Assembly: GCF_000208865.1 (NCBI RefSeq)
Contig: NC_018388.1
Span: forward strand, 124,001 to 188,000
Origin: Neospora caninum Liverpool
Taxonomy: Eukaryota; Apicomplexa; Conoidasida; Eucoccidiorida; Sarcocystidae
DNA length: 64,000 nucleotides
Direction of reading: 5' to 3'
The notes below the pieces were generated by a model that was not told the origin of the DNA, ran no database searches, and saw only the letters and a program-made list of their open reading frames with translations. Position numbers and translations under genes: made by a program. Within the stretch, counting starts at the first letter, position 1. Each line of letters opens with the position of its first letter. Shown here in pieces: positions 36,110-48,587 of this stretch.

Positions 36110-39100
36110 GAAAATATGTATGTACAGATGAATCAACTATGTAGGGAGAAAAATATTTATTTGTTTGTACCTGTGGACATATATATATATATATGTATAT
36201 GTGTATATATATATATGTATATTTGCATGTAAATGCGTGTATATGTAGGCATGGCGTGAGAAGAAAGGAAAGCGAAAACCGGTTGGCAAGCGCCAGGCCT
36301 GCAGAGATCGGTCGAGAGGGAACCCCCGAGATCTGCGGCCCTAACTGTGCATGCATTCGCACACACCTTTGTACGCCCTCGTGCAGCCCTCCGTTTCTAT
36401 AAGAGTAGCTACAGGTTTTCGCGGGTTTCACGGGAGATATGGAGGCGCGAGTCTGCAAACTGCATAGGTCGTGTGTTTCCCTTGTCGGACCTCGCTTTCG
36501 TGCATGCGCGCACACATTGTGCTGAGCGCATCATTGGAGACTGGAAGGACGCAGGACGCGTGGCGGTGAAGATGCAAGAGAGAAAGGAGATTGTTGTACG
36601 GCGCGGTGACCACGTCGTCCACGTGAATCGGAGACGGCACGACTGAGCAGCAGAAACGCGGAAGGTCGGGTAGCTCTTCTTCTAGCACTGAAATGCGCAG
36701 AAAGAGAAAGAAGACGAAGTCCAGAAAAAAGGGGAAGAGGGAGCGGCGACAAAAAGGTCTCCAGAGAGAAGAGAGAGATCCGAATGGATGTGCACGCTTC
36801 GTGGAGCGATCAGAGAGTATCTTGCGAAAATGCGCGAGAGACAGAGGATTCGATGTGCGCTTTCCGCAGAGGCCATACGGATTGGAAAGCTCTGTTTGGA
36901 GTCTCTCAGCAGCCATCGCGTAAAGACTTCGCGCAGACCTCGCGACCAGCGGGCACGTCCGCTTCAGATTCTTCGCCGGGTTCCAGCGTGGTCTCCTGTC
37001 TTTTCGACTGTGTCTAGACAGTGTTTGTGTCTCTGTGTAGTCAGGAACGCGAGTTTTGTCAAATAGCCTTCAAGGACACACGCGCATCCACCGATTCCAA
37101 AGCGCCTCAGCGTCTCTCCGCTCTCGATTTTCTAAACTGTTCCCGGCGCTGTAGAACCCAAACAGAGACCGGTTTTCGAGACGGCGAACGCGCTTACTCT
37201 GCACGACAAAGCTGCCTAGACCCGAGCCGGTCCCACCTCCGAGGGAATGGAGAAGGATGAAGCCTTGGGGAGACTCCGTGAGTTCCAGAGAGCGACGCAG
37301 GCCGTCGGCGATTCTCTCGCGATGCGCAGGTCCGTAGACGCAGTAGCCGTGCGCCCTGAGGCCGAAAAGGGAGGAACAAAAGAGAAACGGAGAGCGGACG
37401 AGACTGAGAGATAGAAAGGACGACCGCAGGGAGACGCCGAGAACGAGGCGAGGAGAAAGCAGCGAGGAAGCTGATTTCGGGGGGGAACAAGAACGTGAAG
37501 TAGGCTCGGAACAGCGCACGACGGATTTCGGAATGGCAAGAAGTTACCAGTTATTTCCGGCTCCAGAAACGTCGGAGATGAGAAGTCTTTCGTCGAAGAG
37601 GGAACCGAGGGCGCCTCTTCGAAGGTCGTTGAGGACGCCCTCTTCCATGTCAATCAACAGCGCCTGGGAGGACAACACGAGACGCAGAGACTGTCTCTTT
37701 TGGGCAAAAACGAGGCAGAACTGCCCCCATAGGTGCTCTATGTATTTAAAACGCCGGAAACGGGGAGACACACAACGCCCCATGTCCCCCGCCCTTTTTA
37801 CGCATCTCCACATGCACGCGAAAGCAGTTTTCGGAGTGGCTCCAGGTGTGCATCCAAACACGGGAGTCCGATTAAAAAGAAACTGGGTCTCTGGGAGTGT
37901 AGGATGCATAGCGCCGCAGCGGCTTTTCGCATGTAAGCATCGGGTTGATTCAAATGCCTAGGACGCACAAAGGTGAACCCGAGGCGGGCGTGTGTGCTGC
38001 CGGGTAGTGTCTGCACAAAATGGTGTCCGGTTTTCGTTTTGGAATTGCAGAAAAGAAGAACGAAGTGCAGCCGAGCAGCTTACGCGAGCCTTCAGCGTCT
38101 TCAGGGGCTGGTCGCCCTCGAGGTTTTGGCAGTCGTGGTGCCTGCAGCCACAGGACAGAAAGTTTTCTTTGAACAACCGAGCGAGGAACCTTTGCGGACC
38201 GCCGTCAGAGAGCGCAGCCCGGCAGTTGGACTTTCCACTGAGTCACGCAACTGCAAAGGAGCAGTGTCTCCACGACACACTTTCAAACCTACCAGCAAGC
38301 ACGAATCGCACTCTCTCCTTTTGTCTTGCTCGTGAAGGGCGCCAGCAAACAGCGCGGTGCCTGCTCTTATAGGTTCAACTTCACTCGTGTATATAGGGGT
38401 GTATCTCCTTGCAGATCCACACGCGTCACACATGCGTCGACACACGTCTCCCCTCTGCACATGTGTAGCTATCTATCGAGAGATGTCCATGGAAATCCGT
38501 GTTTCGAGAGCCAAAACGGAACGTGGATGTAGAACGGCACACCTATATAAATATATATATGCGTGTTGAAAGAGTGGAAGTTTCGTAAGAAGAACCACCG
38601 ACGCGTCTCCGGATATATCGCTGCGTTGGGGTTTCCTCATGTCGACCTGTGTTGAGGGGAATTTTGGTAGGTGTGCGTTTCTGAACTCGACTGGAGACGG
38701 TTCACGTGTCCGTCGCGAGTTAACTTCCGTCTCGGCGTCTGGAGCCCCCAAGGCACACAAACGGCGGCTGTACAGACCCCTTGGAAGCGTGTGTATCCTC
38801 TCCGCACGCGCGTGTACATCTCCATGCGAAAATCTGCATATATAGTTAAGCCACTGGCGAGGCCGTTGCATGCTTAGATAGACAGCTACAAGCGTCGAGA
38901 AGAAGGCAGGGAGTGGAGAAGGCTTCCGCCTTCCGTCTGTATTCCTCAACCGTCACAGACGACAGGATGCGTCCATCCTGCATGTGTAACCCCGCACTCG
39001 GATACGTTTGTACATGTTTGCATATGGCAGATGTGCCAGGTTCAGTTGCACGGAGAGCGTCGGATTTCTGATGCTGCAGGGGGAGCTCTTTGCGCGCCAG

Positions 39101-39421
39101 AGTGGACAGAGATCGGGCAACCCGAGTTGACGCCCTTTGATTCACCAGGAGCCGATGCCACAGCCTTTCGTGTACGAGGGTGCGAGGCACACACCGAGAC
39201 TTCCATGTTCACCTGGCGTCGACATTGCGGAAGAAAGTCGACATGGAAGCGTCGAACCGCGGAGCCCAAGTGGTGGTGTCGCCGCGTTGGCTGCAGTTCT
39301 GTGCGACACCGGCCTGCTTAGCCACTGCAGCCGCATGCTCTTCAAGGACCGTCTCCCAGAACTGCGCGCCGATTTGGTTTCCGCATTGTCCAATCTGGAT
39401 GACAACAACTTCACGGGGCAT
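33026..39421 (-). CDS. TUBE1: Epsilon-tubulin
   Basis: Eleven exons: 39421-39213, 38141-38084, 37663-37548, 37355-37198, 36687-36491, 35902-35691, 35529-35314, 34804-34733, 34136-34055, 33791-33699 and 33247-33026 (544 residues in this model). Recognisable blocks in order: [46 protein letters not shown], the GTP-binding loop GGGTGSGLG (about 167-175), [41 protein letters not shown] and [10 protein letters not shown]. The AHLHHY block and the DMEEGV context distinguish epsilon- from alpha/beta/gamma-tubulin. Epsilon-tubulin acts at centrioles and basal bodies. The intron 35530-35690 uses a GC donor. The exon 5 donor may instead be at 36460, adding ten residues. A basic Ser/Arg-rich insertion in exon 6 precedes [13 protein letters not shown]. 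Confidence 0.95.
34490..34600. repeat. (TATG)n/(TA)n compound microsatellite
   Basis: Tetranucleotide GTAT/TATG runs on both sides of a TA core, in the intron between epsilon-tubulin exons 8 and 9. Further TA/TG tracts lie at 35010-35145 and 36075-36240, in the introns between exons 7 and 8 and between exons 5 and 6. Confidence 0.85.
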
Positions 39422-42400
39422 CGTCTCCCAGTCAGCTGGTTGTCGCTCGTTTGGTGCACGAGACGCACCGGGGGAAAAGACAATTCCTCTACCCGACCGC
39501 GCTAGAAAGCCTCGACTCGGCAACTCGCGAAGGTTCCCCTGCCAGGAAAGAACTTCTCACGACGAGGACGTTCTCTGGCAAGACCCGCGGCCTTCTTTTG
39601 TGAAACCGAGCCGAGTGTGGATGCCAGGGAAAAACCCGCGATTTCGACTGTTAACGGAAGAAGTCCACCGAGAGTGCCGCCGCTTCTGTGCCGATCGAGA
39701 CGCGTAGTGCGTGTGTACGTACACACATTTAAACGTGCCCACGTAGAGGTTTTTCTGCCTGCGTCGAAAAATCTATGGACATTCAGATGCATCTGCACTA
39801 GGTAGCCATATCTTTGCGGTGTGTCCTGTTGGCACGGCTCGATGCAGAAACATGCTGGGAAAGGCCTACGTGTAGAAAAATACGCTTTTGTGTTTGCTGA
39901 AACCCTGTCTCGCCGTTTCAGCCTTTTTTGAGCTCCGGGGTAACGAATTGAGACTGCGAGACACGAACAGTTGGCCAGAGCAATGTGCGCGGTGGCGGTT
40001 CGCGCGTGGAGAGTGCTTTTGGAAGGACAAGGGTAGCGATTTTGGACAAAAGCGTTTCAGATTCTTCGGCAGGCACTTTCTTCCACTAAAGAGCAAGCGA
40101 TTTGCGTGGACTGTTCCTCGTGGGAGAGTTGGAAAGTCTCGAGCGGAGGGTTGGCAACAACGCCAAGAAGCGCGCCGCTGCCGTGCACCAGATTCTTGGA
40201 GACGAAAACCTGAAACCGAAAGGAAAGACCGCATGCGCAGAGTTCACCGAACGCTTGCAACAAGGGCTTCAACTTTAGGGCTTTTGAAAAGGAGCCTGTG
40301 TCATCGTGCCCGCCGAGAGAGTCAAGAACGCTGATATGTCCAGCAAACGCCGCCACAAGACACGGAATGTGCTCCCGCAAAGACACAATCGATCCCGCGT
40401 GTCGTACGCGGCACCTCGGGAAGAAAACACGAACTAACCATCGCGGGAAGAACCTGAGAGCAGCTGCTAGTTGCCACAGAGGGCGTTGTCCACCGAACGA
40501 CTGAGAGAGGCCGAAGGTGAGGATTTCGTCTTGAGAACGGCATTTCGATACTCCCCCGTTAGGACGGTTGGTTGACACTGGGGAAGGCGGGAGAGCAAGC
40601 AAGGCCGCAAGAGTCTCACAACAGGTAGTTTTGATGCCTTTTCACGCGCATGAACGACATCCTTCAGGCGTAAAGCGTCCTTCGCAGTTGCCCGCGTGCT
40701 GGCGATGATCATAGCCACCGAACAGGCTACCCTGCCTGTGAGTGCGAGACGGCGTTCGTCCGATTTTTTGCCTGTTTTCCAAATGGGCTGAGTGATACGT
40801 AAAGCGCGCAACGGGGCAGGACCGGGCTTTGGAACAAATCTCTGATGGTTGCCTCCAAATGGTTGCTTGACTGGGGTTCTCTCCACAAGTTCCGGAAAAA
40901 CACAGCTTCTACAGGCCGCCGCAAAACTCGGCGCCGAGAGAGAGCCGCGCGCAGTCGAGGATCACCCGATTCCATGCGCAGGACTAGCACACATGCATTA
41001 AGCAAACGGCGACGGATCCAGATTCGAATCGTCTGCAGAGAGCCTCGAGTATGGCTTTAACGTGGATGCGGACATTGTGGGGGCGACGAGGGGGGAGGGT
41101 TCGTGCCTACGGTGGAGGATAGGCTCCATGGAGCAAGCACGGAAAGAGGCGCTCAGCACAGCCAGTGTGGCGTGGGTCTTCAGCAACCAAGAACCACCTC
41201 AAGTGTGTCATCTCTTGGTAGGCAGAGAAAGGAAGGACGCAGGTAGACCGCTTTTTCCGCAATTCCCTGTTGCCTGTTCCCCTCGCGGAAGTATCGCGTC
41301 TGTTTCTCGACCTGCAGCGGCGGTTCAAAAGGTCGCGGTTGACGGTAGGGTCCTGGGCTCGGAAATCCGCCGTTCACTCAGTTCTGAAGGCGCTCTTCCC
41401 ACCGAAAAAAAATCCACAGACAGTGCTTGGCTGACGACAAAGGCAAAACGCCAACATCCGGCACCCCCCGGAGGTTTGCGTGTCCGTTCTGTCGTGGCCG
41501 TGGCCGAACTGACGCGCGGTGCTCCGACTCTCGGTTTCTTTCGCTGGCGGTAGAAACATAGTTTGTCCACACCCGAAAATAGGCAGTGTGACCAGCTGTG
41601 CGGCCGTGACGTTTCGAGAATCGAGTTCCGTGCCAAACACGCGTTGCTTTGGCAAAGCATGGAGGGCTGTATCAGTCTTTATCATAGCATCTTCGCAGCT
41701 GAATACACACGGATGTCTGTCGGAACAGCGCCAACAGTGTATTACTGACTCCATCTGTCCAGTGTCTTCATCCTTCCTTGTGCGTATCGGTCTGTGGGCA
41801 ATATTGGCGCGCCTCCTTTTAACTCGAAAAAAGCTCGAGAAGCAAGGTTGTGTGCGGCAGCGGTGTTCGCAGCCGTGTAGCAAGTCCTTGCCTCAGAAGA
41901 TGACAGTTCACACGTAGGCGGCAACGCAGCGCCCCGGCGGTCCAGACAGATGAGCCCGCGCCCTGCCAAGGGAGAGAATCGCACCGAGCAAAACTGCATT
42001 GCAGAGACGCTGCCTCCGACATAACATGTGTGGATCCGAAGAGCGTTCCTGGCTGATGCGAAGACGCACTCGCTACCCGATTCTTTTGTGCTGACGGCCA
42101 AGGAGGGTTTCACACGCCAGTGTTGTACTGATTCCCTGGTACACGTATCCCGCCAGCGTGTGTCTGAGAGGCGTCTACCTCGCATGTTCGCCTCGGCAAG
42201 AGAGTTCTGCCGGTGCGAGAAGAGCCAGGCGCTATCGAGGCCGAAGGTTCCTGGCAGTGACGCCTCCTCGGTTGAACCAGTGACGGTGAGAGCCGTCGTC
42301 GCGTGTGTGCGGGTTTTCTCCACCGAGTAGCGTGTGCTGCTTTCGAGAGGCTCCCATAAAAACAAGTTCATACTCGCGAATGCCTCGGAAACCGGCATGC

Positions 42401-42746
42401 GATTTTGGCAGCGCGACACCCCGGGCACTTGCGACGAGACGAGATCGGCCAGCACCCACACCGCATGTTGAGCCGAAATGCAGTCCGCATGGGAGACACC
42501 AGGCACCTAATTCAGCGCAGCGACATGTGTACTGCGCTGCTGTGGAAATGAGAAAGCGATTCGCTGTCTGTGGCATGGGTGTGCGATCTTTGCGGCCGCT
42601 TTTGGTGCGGATCCCTCGTGTGTAGTCGCTTTGGTTGGAATATCTCTGTCCATGCCCGTCACAGCGGCTGAACGCCTAGTCTTCGCGACCTGTTCACGCG
42701 GACGTTCCCTTCGGTTACGGGGGGTAGCTCCCTCTACGATATATCC
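39422..42746. other. Divergent spacer with unassigned open frames
   Basis: 3.3 kb between the epsilon-tubulin start and the plus-strand gene at 42747. It lacks the microsatellites common elsewhere. Open frames of moderate length occur on the minus strand (40057-40602, 181 codons; 41742-42506, 254 codons) and plus strand (39888-40334; 41062-41553, 163 codons). None shows a recognisable domain or a continuing splice chain that I could verify, so they are recorded here and not called as genes. Confidence 0.4.
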
Positions 42747-44925
42747 ATGACTGTTTCCTCACCACCCGCGGAGATGGATTATCGCCGTCAGAATCGTGGA
42801 GCGGTTCCCCCCTTGCTACATCTCTTCCCCATGATAGTAGCCGAAGGAGTTGCAGCCGGGATTTTTTTGAGTATCATAGTTTCGGCAGAGGTCGGTCTTC
42901 GTTATGGAGGCATGTCTACGGAATTTGATGTTGAGTCTCATGGCCACAACTGGATCCTCGACTCAGGGGCTTGCTTCTTGGGCCTGCCGCGCAATCTTGT
43001 TGTGGACCCCATCCTTGACAGCGAGTTCATGAAGTCACAAAAGCTGGTCACCGACAATACAGGCCCGAGGCTCTGCAGGTGGTTGGAGGGGATTTATCGG
43101 ATGCACATGAAGCAGAAGCCGGCGTGGGAAGCCTCGCACCAGAAGTTGCAGTAAGTAGATAGAAACCCGCACCAGAAGTTGCAGCAAGTAGATAAAAACC
43201 CGCACCAGAAGTTGCAGCAAGTAGATAAAAACCCGCACCAGAAGTTGCAGCAAGTAGAAAAAAACAGTCAAAGTGAGACTGCCATGCGGTAAACATTGTG
43301 AGGTCTGTCGCCTAGACGAGTAAGCGTCACCAGGGTTGGCGTCGTACTGTTGTCACCCGTGTCATCCATGACGTGGTTGATTCGTTTCTCAGGCGCCTCG
43401 TTCGGTGGTCGTCCGGGGTCAGGCATAGGTGGTTTTATGGTTCCTTTAGAAGCAGTCACACCTTATCTTTCGAGCCGGTGCTGCTCTAGAGGAAGTAAGT
43501 CATTCGCAGCCGGACTCAAGTGCTAAAACATTTGTTCCATGTTGGACTCATCCACCTGTCGCGGTGCGTACAGAGGAGCCTTTCCTCTTCTCCGTCTGAT
43601 GGGCCTGGTGAAGAAGCCGATCATGGTTTTCCCCGAATTCAGACTAAGGATAACCGTGAAGCACTTCAGTTTGTGGGAAGACGATAGATGGGGGCAGTCG
43701 CTGCCTTGGATTTGCGCGACAGTGGCGTACGCTCTCCCCGACGGCAAGGGAGCAGAGTTGTTTGCACATATCGATCGAGTTTTCTCTATCCACCCCGAAC
43801 GCCAGGAGGCGACTCCTGTTCACCTCCTCTTGAATCCCTCGCCAACCTTCAATCAATATGTGGACTTCCATAAGATAAGTCACATTTCCGCTCAACACGG
43901 TGCCAGAAAGATATGCCGGATTTTATTTGAGAGGGAGAGCAATGTCAGCATTTCGAAGGCCGCAGAAGCGAGTGAGATCAGTGACTACTTGCCCAGAGAA
44001 AGCCTCACGCTGAGGTTTTCCAAAAACAACTTTTGGACGAAAGACGAGAATTGCTACATCCTCTCGTAAGTGCAAGTTGAAGCAGTTCGAGGGGTGGCGT
44101 GCATTGTGTATCGCCATGGTATCGTCCCGAGAGGAAGCGTGCAACCTGTACACCGGCAAATTAGTTACCACTCGTGCCCTTTGCGTCAGAGCTTCGATAA
44201 ACGTGTGTGATGTGTCCTTTTGCTTTTCTCTGACATGACCGCATCTTGGACATATTCGTGCCAAGTAAGATGAATTCTGACGGCTGAGCGGCATCATGCC
44301 TGCCATTTCAGGCTGTGTCGGAGCTTTAACATGTTAACAAGACCTCGATATTTATTGTCCGGCGTCTATTCTTTGGAACTGGTAGCTTGACACCCGGGAA
44401 TCCTACAACCATGTAATGCTTTTAGGGGATGGTTTCGCTGTGGAGAGCTAACCATGCCGCATTCGCTGCTCGCCGTCGGTCTAAAGTTGCAGTCGATGGG
44501 ACACAGGGCGGAAGCCCTCTGGTGTGTGCTCTGCCTTACCCGAATTACACCGAAGCTGAAACATTCATCTGAGCGTTGTGGATCCTGCCTTTCTGATCAG
44601 GAAGCTAACTATAACTTCTTCGATCAACGATATGTCTCTGTGCAAGGTTGTCGCTGGCAACGGTGCTCGAGGACTGTGGCCATCCTTGTGGAGGCGGAGG
44701 ATCAAACCGATTGCTCTGACGGTAATTGGTGTCGATTTTTTCAATTTTCGCCGGCCCACTTTCGCAGCAGTTGTAAAGGAAGGAATACAGCTAAAAGGGA
44801 TCAGTGATACTCCTGTCTTAATGGAGCTCGTCACAGACCCTACATTAGTCCCCGCCTACGTTGCTGTTGCTAGACAAGCATGCGGAAGCAGTTGGGGAAA
44901 GAACGTCTTCAGCCCATGTCGGTAG
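42747..44925 (+). CDS. Unrecognised three-exon protein, candidate lineage-specific membrane or secreted protein
   Basis: Model: 42747-43150, 43643-44065 and 44601-44925, giving 383 residues. Both donors are perfect GTAAGT sites, both acceptors follow pyrimidine-containing tracts, and the phases agree (2 then 2). An Ile/Val/Ala-rich hydrophobic segment at about residues 26-50 (PLLHLFPMIVAEGVAAGIFL) could be a signal anchor. The rest is mixed-composition, ordered-looking sequence without low complexity, for example FSLWEDDRWGQSLPWICATV in exon 2 and TVIGVDFFNFRRPTFAAVVK in exon 3. I do not recognise any domain. The exon 1 donor lies inside a 33-bp minisatellite. The final exon might continue past the stop through a GTAGCC donor at 44922. 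Confidence rests on splice-site quality and frame continuity only. Confidence 0.5.
43135..43266 (+). repeat. 33-bp minisatellite spanning an exon end and its splice donor
   Basis: Four tandem 33-bp units. Each contains CGCACCAGAAGTTGCAG. The first copy continues TAAGTAGAT, giving a perfect GT donor at 43151; the others continue CAAGTAGA. In the reading frame of exon 1 the first copy reads Leu-Gln-stop, while the later copies read Leu-Gln-Gln-Val-Asp. Confidence 0.88.
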
Positions 44926-45646
44926 CCAAAGCAGCTGTCGTTCACCGGGAGGAGGTCGAGGACACGGGACCGAAAAGAGTTAGACGGAGCAGAGAGGTCA
45001 GCACAGCAGTAGGGCTATTACGTACAGGCCTCGCCCCAATCGGAGGTTGCAAACCGCTTTTATAGGATTCAGGACGTGCATTGATACCGTCAGTCCCTTT
45101 TGAGATGGGGAGTCGGTTGTGTGCTGGATCGCCACGTGGCGAAAGAACTTCGCGGACCCGAGCCATGCCGCCCGCACGTATCGTCGCAGGCGCCGGCAAT
45201 GATGCAGGCTTTCTCTGCACTCTCAGTTCATTCCATGTGACAGCAGCAAACAAAAATATGTGTTAGGGGAATAGGGTACGGAATCGTACTTTCTTCGTAG
45301 TGCGTGCTTTGGTGTGATCTGAGTACAGTTCGTGAGAACATGTTATCTACCGGCATCGAAAATTTTTTCACTGCTCTGGCAAAAGACAACACCCCCCTGT
45401 GTACGTCTTCTGGCTTTATACATCAGGTTGCCTTGGTTTTTTCGTTCCTTAGTCTCTCAGCGTGGAACGAGCGAATTTGGTGTTCCCCTACAGATTGTAC
45501 CGCGTTCGGCTTCCGATTCGATTCTCTCCTTTTCACCTTGAAAGAAGGGATTGCTCGCGCGAGTCCGTATCGCCTTCTTACGGACACCCATGGCCGTCCA
45601 TCAGGCCGTATGGGAAGAGGTGCACTCACTTTTTCAGTCCGCTTAG
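44926..45646. other. Spacer or intron sequence, not assigned
   Basis: About 0.7 kb after the stop of the three-exon gene. A plus-strand frame is open from 45304 to 46122 (272 codons) and overlaps the candidate exon described next in another frame. I could not decide which, if either, is used. Confidence 0.35.
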
Positions 45647-46264
45647 AAACGATTCGACGCACATGCCTTGGTCGCCCAAAGCGTCGACGACAGCAGTCAG
45701 TCGAAAATCAAAGGCAGCTGTCGATGTCGCCGTCCGGGTTACTGTTTGACACATCCTCAGGGACAGCGCCTCGACAGTGGTACCTTTCACGCGATATGCT
45801 TCGGCTGGAACCGGCTCGCCGACAGCACCACAACCGAGAAAACATCACGGCAACTTCCCTTTCTAGACTGGCCAACTGCTTCAAATTTCATCACTGGCCT
45901 ATTTGTTCCACTCTATTCTGCGAAGAAGAACCTCTGGAAAGGATCCACCCAGGCTTCCTCGCACCAAGCCGTCACACCATACACCGTGGATTCATGGCCT
46001 CATGCAGTTGCTGCAGAAAAGACCTTCACGGACCGCGAAGCTGTCCTCCCCGCCCACCGGCATGGGGGCCACAGGTGAGTTCCCGTCCCGTTCCGCTGGC
46101 CCCACACAACTGTTTGTGCTAATCGCAGTAGCCAGTCCGTGTTGCCTCCTCGCTTTGTGCATTTGGGTGCTCTGAAAGAGAGATTGAACCGCAAAACGGG
46201 GTTCTGTGCGGCGGCACTAAGACGCGCGGAAAGACCCCGCGGTTGGTGTGTGTACCGTGACTGA
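45647..46264 (+). CDS. Candidate 3' exons of an unrecognised gene
   Basis: A frame open from just after a stop at 45644-45646 ends at a perfect GTGAGT donor (exon end 46074). After an acceptor at 46128 the phase-matched exon 46129-46264 runs 44 codons to a stop (SVLPPRFVHLGALKERLNRK in its first half). The 5' end is not found: no ATG or convincing acceptor was identified, so the start given is only the limit of the open frame. It could be the end of the gene at 42747 if that gene continues past its apparent stop, or a separate gene. No domain recognised. Confidence 0.28.
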
Positions 46265-46492
46265 AAGCGACTTCTCTATTGGCCGAGTCAGAAGCCACTA
46301 CCAGCACGCTCCTCTGCGACTGCGGCGAGAGGCGGCTTGAGGAGCTAGGCAAGGGCACCCTGCAGGTCACGATAGTGCCTGGTTCGTTTCCGCTCCTAGG
46401 CGAGCAAAACTGCATGCAAGAAACTTTGGGAGTCGTGTACCAAACCGCGCCGTTCGCCATCTCGTCTCACGAGACGCGCTCACTACAGCTCT

Positions 46493-48549
46493 TTAGAGGC
46501 GGGGTTGCCTCGGCCGTCGAAAGTTATTTTTCTGAGAGATTTCACTTTTATGCAGATTTCCATTCTCTCGGCTTTGCATTGCGGAGAAGCTTGTGAGGGT
46601 ACGGCTGCTTCTTCGCGTGTGGTCCCAGGAGGTGCTCCACGCGGCAGTTTCCGTCCTCCGTTCGGCGACACAAGTGGACGTTGTAGGGTGCCACGTCGAA
46701 CAGAGAGGCGAACGCACTGTGCGCGAAGCGCCTGAGGGAAAAAGAGTTTCGCCTGCAGAACTCGAAGCTACCGAAGCGAAAAACGGCCCCTGCGGAGTTC
46801 CGACGAATCACGTGACAGTTTTAGACGTGTACATCTGTTTCTAGAGACGTGAGAGTAGGCTTGAAGGTACAGACCACGCGAGAAGAACGCGCGCGGAGGC
46901 GGAAACCCGAGAAAGCATTTCTGTCAGTTTTTGCTCTCTCTAACGTGATAAGAGTCTTTGCTTCAACAGCCCTCCGAGGGGAGAGGAAAAAACACGAGCA
47001 CACGAGAGACAAAAACTCCGAAGCATGTAGGTATGCAGGTGTGTGCATGCTTGTACACTTTGACACACGTTGGCGTCGTGTATCCATATATCTATACATG
47101 TGATTACCTATATGTGTAAATATTTGTCGGAGCCACGTTCACTGACTGATTTCGGGTTTTTCATTTTTCATCGGCCGGCACTCGGCCTCTCTCGGGCACG
47201 AACCGCTGTAGTCCCGGAGAACGACGCACACGGCGATATCTGCAAGCAGAAAAACGAAGCCGAAGGAGACGCGCGAAAATGCCTCCCGCTTCCATGGGGA
47301 CGCCAGGCACCCACAAGGCTTCACAGTACTTCGTGGAACCTGTGGGTTCATATACGCTTTACCCTCGCTTCGACTTTTTTGTGCATGCAATGCTCCGTTT
47401 ATAGATACATCTTTTATGAATTACCTAAACGCGTTTCTACGTCTACAATGTATCGGCATGCATGCTCGTATATATATATATATAGGGAAGTATATACGTA
47501 TATTTGTGAACCCCTAAAGTTGGTAATCCGCAGCGTGCGACGGGGACCGAGAAATCCATCGAATCTCCGCACCTATGGAAGTGTTTGTGTCGGGGTGCGA
47601 AACGCCGTGGAGGCAACAGGTCGGTTCGTGGACTTCCTTTTTTCGGGGTTTCTATAGGCGTCATTCTCACCGCTGTTGAGGAGGCCGAGCCTCTCCACCG
47701 AGAGGCTGTCCAGTCTCGCGTCGTCCGACCGCCGGCCGTGCATGTCTTCCAATCTGGAAACAAAAGAAAACACACACCAGCCGTGGGAACACACGCAGAG
47801 AAAAAGCTGAAGAAAAGGAGGCGAAAGAGAGAGAAGAAAATATGAAAGAACCGACGAGAGGGGGTCTCTTCCACGCACTGTTTGATCATCTGGAGCTGAG
47901 CGTCGAAGTCCCCGAGCGTCGCCTGCCTCGACAGAACCATTTCCTTCACGTTGCCCCAGTGCGGCAGTCCTGCAGAGAAAGCCGGAAAAGAAACACAGAG
48001 AACCAGGAACATCAGAGCGAGCGAAGGCGAGAAAACCGACACTGCAGTCCACACAGCAGTCCAAGAACGATCGGAAAACACACGATAGATACGGAAACAC
48101 AGGAAATGCTAGTGTGCCTTTTCTGTTCCTCCGTTTCTAAACATCGACTTTCGTTCTCACCGGCTGCTTCCATTGCTCGGTGCGAGGGACTGCGTGCCCG
48201 AATCAACCTCCTAAAAAAAAGAAAACGAACTTCCCAGCGCGAGAAAATAAGAAAACGCAATCACACAAAATAACGAAGCGCTGTGGAGCCTCAAGCTCGC
48301 CCCAGTTCCAGCGCCTTTCCACTTTCCACGGTTGATCTCCCGCAAGCGTGTACCTCTCGATCGCCTTCTGGTGATGCATCTTTATCCTTATATATATATC
48401 CTTATATACATTTATATATACGGAAAGAGACAGATATATATGCATATATAGAGACATACATGTATATGTGTCGGTATACACAGATAGATACAGATATGCA
48501 GCTACATTTATAGAGATGAGCACAATTAAAGCGAAATACAGACACTGAA

Positions 48550-48587
<38 letters not shown>

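Noticed and set aside
41742..42506. 254-codon minus-strand frame
   Set aside because: No recognisable domain, no continuing splice chain found, and overlapping frames are also open; chance cannot be excluded.
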